Source of the DNA: Epiperipatus broadwayi
Lineage: Eukaryota > Onychophora > Udeonychophora > Euonychophora > Peripatidae
Assembly (NCBI GenBank): GCA_028023455.1
Contig: JAQFVV010000283.1
Location: forward strand, 806,001 to 870,000
Reading direction: 5' to 3'
DNA: 64,000 bases
Shown here: piece by piece, positions 58,482-64,000 of the stretch
Layout: each line of letters begins with the position of its first letter
How positions within the stretch are numbered: position 1 is the stretch's first letter
The notes under the pieces: generated by a model
What the model was told of the DNA's origin: nothing
The model's input: only the letters and a program-made list of their open reading frames with translations
Databases searched by the model: none
Program-made: the position numbers and the translations under genes

Positions 58482-60278
58482 TGTAACGGGCACGGGACGA
58501 TCGAAAAAGCTCCAACTTCCCTTTCACTTATATAGGTAATGGGGAATTCTTATTATTCAAAAATCGTCCATCTTCCGCTACCTCAAGTAGAGAGAAATAC
58601 GGAAACAGACGAGCCGATTTCCGTACTTGACCGAATCTGTACGCGATACGGATATAACCTCCAGATTATTTTTCCCGATCAACCTTCTCCCGGCTGCTGT
58701 AAGATATTACAGTTACAGTGCTTGGCTAATTTATAAATTTTACAGGATAAAACCCTGCGCCATCAACGTTTCACGTGTTAATTTCATAACTAAAAGAATG
58801 CAAAAAATGAAAATAATATTTCTACCCTCCTAGTATTAGACTATTTTGTGGAGTGGCGAAGAACGAGACAAGACGGATTTAAATAAATTGATATATTTTT
58901 AATACTAACACATAATTTGATAATAAAAGATATAAGAAACATTAACATAAAATTTAAACATATTATATTTTATAGTGCTATAAGGGAATAAATACTTGAA
59001 ATTCTTATAAATAAATACTTGAAATCATTATAAATGCTGTCACATTTCTAACTCGTTAGCCTAGCTGTCTATCAAAAGAATGTCATTACCATTCATGAAA
59101 GGTATTTGGCCATTGTCTATGGAATTTATGTGCACATTTGACGATATATAAAATAAGATTTAAGTTACCTAGGGTTTAGTCTTTGAGTTCATTCCGACGT
59201 GTTGTCGATCGTCACGTGGATTATCCACTTCTTTAGGAGGGATGGTCGTAGATTATATTTGGCGGGATGTAGCTTCTTGGTTAGTAAGGCATGGAGGATG
59301 AGGCATCACAGGTCGGGCCACTACAGGAGTCCATAGGCAGGCGTTACTACTGTAGCTGTTACATTATTGCAGAACCATTGGTACAGAAGTCCGGATTGAC
59401 TGCGATCATGATGGCCTTAGCCGGTCATACTATGTGAGATATCGACGGTAAAAGTCATGTTGGTTAGCTATATCGGCTGATTCTTGGAGCCGCGATTTTT
59501 TCACCTTGTCGACTCTAAGTCTCAAGCTCTAATCTCTCCTTAGCTCTCCACCTAATTTTTCCTTTTTTTTTTAATTAAAACATTCCAATGGCTTTTGTCC
59601 TTTAGGTTCTTTGTTTCCACTTGTTGTTGACACCTCCCATGCTATGCCTTCGGCCATATGTAACTTTATTTTATATGATTTTATAGCACTATGTACATTT
59701 TATTTATTTCCTTATTTTTCTTTGATTACTTACACAGATTTTAACGCATGTTTTTTTTTATTTCTTATTTAAAATTTAATAATCATTTATTTTTTATCTA
59801 ATTCTTGCTTTACCTCTACTCCCTAAACCCGCATTTCGTTTATCGTCAAATGTGTACTTTGAAGCCCAGATTCTTATCTTTTCGAACATATTAATTTTCT
59901 AGGTTTTTCTTTCCGCGCTATTGAAGTTTTTCTTTTCCCTTTTTTTTTTTTTAAAACTTTACTTTTCCTAAATCATATTTTACTACATGTTTTATTTGTT
60001 TCTTTACTGCTTTAACTTTCCTACCGTATGCTGATAGTATTATAATTTAATATTTACTTTTATCAAAATTCGGACTTTGACTAGCAAAAGATAATGATCT
60101 TGTTAACTCTAGTTCCCTCTCTTTCTCTTTGTTGTGCTAATTTTCAACATTTCTTGGTTTTGTTAATTTCCAAGCTCGTTTTTCTTTCTTATTTATTTCT
60201 TTCTTTCCAACCCTAATATTTCTAATTTGTGGATGTTTTGTAGGTACATGTGTGACCACAGTATGTGCGCTCATCACA
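58482..60278 (-). repeat. 5' LTR
   Basis: 1797 bp direct repeat of the left LTR with the same TG...CA ends. Both LTRs preserve a small plus-strand frame (58539-58736 here), which is antisense to the element and probably chance. Confidence 0.9.
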
Positions 60279-60326
60279 ATATATATATGAAAAACAAAAA
60301 CAAGTTTTTCACGTACTTTCTATCAC

Positions 60327-60966
60327 GAAACAAGTGAAAAATTTGTTTACATAAACGGCAAAAGAGTCAGAATTAACTATCTCTTTCATTTGCTCATCAT
60401 CAGATCAACTGATTTCAAGCTATTTGCTATCATCAGTGAATGATAGAGTTAGTTAGAAATTAGATTTAAACACTGACTCCAAGTGTTTATGCAAAACGTT
60501 TCTATCAGTTTGCAAGCGTGAATTTTTTAGACCGGTAAAGTCTTCAAACTCAGCCTAACAAACCAGATATCTATATGGGTCTGATCTCAGTTCAGTTTCA
60601 CCACATAGTCAAAGTCTCTGCAATCTATATGGGTCTGATCTCAATTCAGTTTCACCACATAATCAAAGTCTCTGCAGACTTTGACTATGTGGTGAAACTG
60701 AACTGAGATCAGACCCATATAGATATGTGGTTTGTTAGGGTGAGTTTGAAGACTTTACCAATCTAAAAAATTCATGCTTGCAAATTGATAGAAACGTTTT
60801 GCATAAACACTTGGAGTCAGTGTTTAGATCTAGTTTCTAATTAACTCTATCCTTCACTGATGATAGTAAATAGCTTGAAATCAGCTGATCTGAGGGTGAG
60901 CAAGTGAAAGAGATAGTTAATTCTGACTCTTTTGTCATTTATGTAAACAAATTTTAAACTTGTTTC
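60327..60966. mobile_element. 640 bp near-perfect palindrome (foldback)
   Basis: Left arm 60327 to about 60674, right arm about 60675-60966, with no spacer: the centre is TCTGCAGA. Matching segments include GAGTCAGAATTAACTATCTC, CACTTGGAGTCAGTGTTTA and ATCAGACCCATATAGAT. Part of the left arm near the centre (TATATGGGTCTGATCTCA to AGTCTCTGCA, about 57 bp) is repeated twice in tandem, making that arm longer. Mismatches are few. It is non-coding. It sits 48 bp from the LTR element end and is followed by GTAAAACGCCATCTATTGAT. Confidence 0.9.
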
Positions 60967-61489
60967 GGTGGTTTTGGTAAAACGCCATCTATTGATCATA
61001 TATATATATATATATAACCATAAATATCAATAGCTAACTGTTTTCCAAATGTAAATCACTTCATAACAGGCATTGCTTAAATAAACGATCAGAATATCAC
61101 CAACTTTTGTCAACGCCATCTCTTCAGAATATTGCATTAACAACTGTCATTATTATTCTACTGGTTTATTCAAGCTTTAGTTATGAAATGATACATATAT
61201 ATTCTAATGGAATTAATGGATAAGGAAAATTGATAATAATGATGATGATAAATATAGATCAGATTATGATTATATCAATCAATTAATTAATAACTACAAT
61301 TTAGTTGCACTATTAATATGTAAATTTGTAAACATATTTAATTATGCTTTAATAAAATATATATGTACAGACATAGTATTCCTCTCTACTCCAGAAATAC
61401 ACAGTTATATTAATATTACCCTTATAGTTTTGGTTTATACATAATACAATCAATTTTATTTACCATATAGTCTTATAGCTTTGTTAGTC
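60967..61489. other. Spacer
   Basis: AT-rich with a (TA)n run near 60999-61015. Nothing else. Confidence 0.5.
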
Positions 61490-64000
61490 TCTTCTATACA
61501 CTAGTAGGCCTGGTTGAAGTTCTATCTTCTTCTTTTGACTCTATAATCTTTTCTTCTTGTTCATTATTCTTCTTGAACTGGAGAGTTAACTGGTCTTTTT
61601 AATTTTATTTCATCAGAAATATCAGTCTTATCTCCTTTCTCTGAGCTCAGAATAACTACTAAAGTTTCTGTTTTCTTTTTAAATATAGTTTATGTGATGT
61701 CTCAAAATTTTGCATCTTCTAACTTTACTTAATGCAATTTTAAAGTTGTAATTATTTATTAAGCGCATAGGAAGTATATGTATATGCTTTTAAAACAGAC
61801 TTTAACCTGAATCATATGCACCTTGAAATTTATAATAGTCAAGCAATATCTTCAATTGCCGATAGAGGGACCTCTCAAACCATGATGCAAGATAGCAACT
61901 TTTATAAACATAAGAGCAACTGTCTTATCTTTAACCTAACTTTCCACTTATATTATCCAATCTGAAGCATCTTGATTTGGGAGTGTGAAGCTGTTATTCT
62001 CTCCACTATTTAAGTCCACCATTTTCTTTATAAATTAATATTTGCAAAATGTTCTAATTTACAATGAGTTAATATTATGATCTTTATACTGATAATATAT
62101 AAACTATTGTAAAGTTGTAATTATTTATTAAGCACACAGGAAGTATATGTAAATAATTTTAAGACAGGCTTTAAGATGGCTACTCTTATCTTTATAAAAA
62201 TTGCTATCTTGTGTCAAGGTTTGAGAGGTCCCTCTATCAGCAATTAAAGATATTGATTGACTAGTATAAATTTTAAGGTGCATATGATTTATGTTAAAAC
62301 CTGTCTTAAAAGTATTTAATGCAATTGTGTAAATACTATTTTTATAATTATTCCTGGTTGCCATTTTCTCTTTAATATATCTTAATTCATACATTTTGAT
62401 TAATGGTAAATTTCACATTTATCAAATAGTCATTTCATCTTCTATTTATATTTGGAACTAATATAGACAAATATAATCTCATGTGTCATTTAAATAACAA
62501 TTCCATGAGAGTCTTGTTTGTGACCATGCTAGTATAAAATGCTGGTAAACATGGCAACTGTAATTACTTCATGTACTATTTTGCTTGTTTAATGCAATTT
62601 TCAGCAGTTGTACTACCTTCTCCCCTATTCTATTAAACTATGGGTGATAAGCTGGTATCAATATGTTCTGTACACCCTTCGGAGCAAAGAAGTTTTAGAA
62701 TTTCTTTGAGTTAAATCCAGTTCTGTTATCCATCCCTGTAATCTTTGATAACTGTGTGTTGCAAAGAGTTTTTTCAAAACTTTTATTACACTTTATTACA
62801 GTTTTTGTACCCGTGTCTTTTACCTACATGGTATTTAATCCATTTTGAATATACATGTAAGGCTACAAAAAATATTTCTCCATGAAATGGCCCTGCATTG
62901 TCTAAATGAACTCACTTCCAAGCTTTAAATTTGTTGTGCTTTGACCCACTTGATAATTTTTTGACTTCAGAGCAATTTTCACTGCTATTATTTTTTCTGG
63001 GTTTGGGTATTTTCCATTTTCATTAATAATATATCCCAGAAAATATATTTCCCTCATGGACCAAATACATTTTTCAGAGTTTAATCTTGTCCCGAATTTA
63101 TGTAGTTTTTCACAGACTTCATATCTTTGTTTTTTTTTAATTCTATTTTACTGTCAGTAATTACTAGTATATCATCCATATATGGTATAACTTTTTAACT
63201 TCTTAATAAATTCTCTATCTTTGCCTGGTAAATATTTAGTGCTATGGATGTATTCTTATGGTAGTCAACTGAACTTTAAAAAAATCCCATATGCATGTTT
63301 ATAGCTAATAATTCTGATGTTCCTTTGGTCACCAGAATTTGATGAAATATTTTTTCCAAGTTGATCTTTGTGAAGTATTTAGTCTTTTATAAAGATACTA
63401 GTACTGCCTTTATATTGGGTCTGGGGTATTGTCTTTTGTTAATGTTCATATTAACCATAATTTGATAGTCACCACATAACCTTACATATCCATCTAGTTT
63501 TGGCACAGCTACTATTCATGTAGCCTAAGCAAATTCTTTACAGGATATAATTACACCATTACTTCTTAATTTATTTAAAGCCTTTTGAAAAGGTAGTTTT
63601 TCTTGGTTCTATACATGACCTGTTGCATGTTATTCATTAAGTCAATATCAATGATTTTGTCTTAAACTCTGCTGGGTTAGAATTAAAGAGCTGCAGAAAT
63701 GTTTTCCTAATTTCAGCTTCTAATTTTTTCCACAATATTAATTTTAATCCCCAGAGGTTTAAACCAACTTCTTCCTAACATTGGATTAATATTCCTTTAA
63801 TTACTGCAGGCACCATCACCATTTCTTAATCTTTATTGAATTTCCATTTATGTCTGACACTACCACTGTTGACATTATTAATGTCTTCAAATTTTGCCTC
63901 TCTAAAATCATCCAATCTTTTAATACCATTAATAATGCTTTCCCCCTTGTATCTCTATTTGTACATTTTGGTTGAAGACATTTAACTTAGGCATGTCATC
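61490..64000 (-). pseudogene. Ty3/gypsy pol relic, continues past the window edge
   Basis: The minus strand, right to left, carries pol pieces in the normal order with many frameshifts. The protease end PMLGRSWFKPLGI lies near 63700-63800. Reverse transcriptase has VPKLDGYVRLCGDY (63450-63510), FTKINLEKIFHQI and the active site VIPYMDDILVITD (63150-63190), then LGYIINENGKYPNPEKI. Integrase has GPFHGEIFFVAL, HVYSKW, FAPKGVQNILIPAYHP and IGEKVVQLLKIAL (62590-62880). The integrase end KWQPGIIIK (62340) is separated by inserted MITEs from LRHHINYI (about 61690), where the tail resumes. RNase H and the front of integrase are missing. VRLCGDY and the K02A2.6-like style point to the Ty3/gypsy group. 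The 5' half (gag) would lie beyond 64000. Confidence 0.8.
61735..62330. mobile_element. Pair of inverted MITEs inside the gypsy integrase
   Basis: Two copies (about 61787-61930 and 62157-62313) are inverted relative to each other: GATAGAGGGACCTCTCAAAC pairs with GTTTGAGAGGTCCCTCTATC. The second copy has clear ends, TTTTAAGACAGGCTTTAA and TTAAAACCTGTCTTAAAA. Each copy is preceded by the same 45 bp in direct orientation (GTAATTATTTATTAAGC, AGGAAGTATATGTA). Confidence 0.75.

Larger units (their letters stand above)
53367..60278 (-). mobile_element. Gag-only LTR retrotransposon, 6.9 kb
   Basis: Two direct repeats of about 1.8 kb (53367-55178 and 58482-60278) flank a 3.3 kb interior. Each LTR, on the minus strand, starts TGTGATGAGCGCAC and ends CCCGTGCCCGTTACA, i.e. 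TG...CA. The interior carries gag on the minus strand only, a candidate primer site next to the right LTR and a purine tract next to the left LTR, so the right LTR is 5' and the left is 3'. No protease, reverse transcriptase or integrase was found, and there is no room for them. The flanks are both (AT)n, so the target duplication cannot be resolved. This is a non-autonomous element. Confidence 0.9.

Overview
This window looks like intergenic nuclear DNA from an invertebrate animal. It is very AT-rich, full of (TA)n, (CA)n and (CATA)n microsatellites, and crowded with broken eukaryotic transposable elements. I see no bacterial-type operon, rRNA or intact tRNA gene. I cannot name the species from the sequence. 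The reading frames are nearly all short, and the recognisable proteins are transposon proteins. The one stretch that looks like a host coding exon is on the minus strand at about 34944-35332. It has a pyrimidine-rich acceptor and a downstream AATAAA, and I do not recognise the protein.

Layout. 0.6-2 kb: two copies of an inverted-repeat element (called family F2 here) and a LINE C-terminus. 2.4-3.9 kb: the reverse transcriptase end of an RTE-type LINE. 3.9-5.1 kb: a 1.2 kb element with long inverted termini. 5-27 kb: mostly featureless DNA with a small MITE, tRNA-like SINEs, a mariner relic carrying a nested SINE, LINE ends, a palindromic family (F1) and a pogo/Tigger-like fragment. 27-29.8 kb: a decayed LINE with a YLDD-type reverse transcriptase. 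31-38 kb: SINEs, a foldback element, two RTE copies with the host-exon candidate between them, and the best F2 copy. 39.6-40.9 kb: three tandem arrays side by side (56, 87 and about 71 bp periods). 44.7-47.5 kb: F1 copies, one with a perfect 76 bp tandem duplication. 50.1-52.7 kb: a Penelope-like region with two GIY-YIG ends arranged head to head. 53.4-60.3 kb: an LTR retrotransposon on the minus strand with 1.8 kb LTRs, about 2% diverged, and only gag inside. 60.3-61.0 kb: a near-perfect 640 bp palindrome. 61.5-64 kb: a minus-strand Ty3/gypsy pol relic (protease, RT, integrase), split by a pair of inverted MITEs and running off the window edge.

How the parts relate. Most elements are dead: truncated, frameshifted or nested in one another. 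The gag-only LTR element could have moved only with pol supplied in trans. The most distinctive pattern is a repeated architecture in which two element 3' ends lie in inverted, tail-out orientation, each with a GAAGA...TCGAAA-like hairpin near its end. It is clearest at 50780-51943, where the arms encode a Penelope-type GIY-YIG nuclease end, and recurs at 3917-5084, 38360-38830 and 50100-50660.
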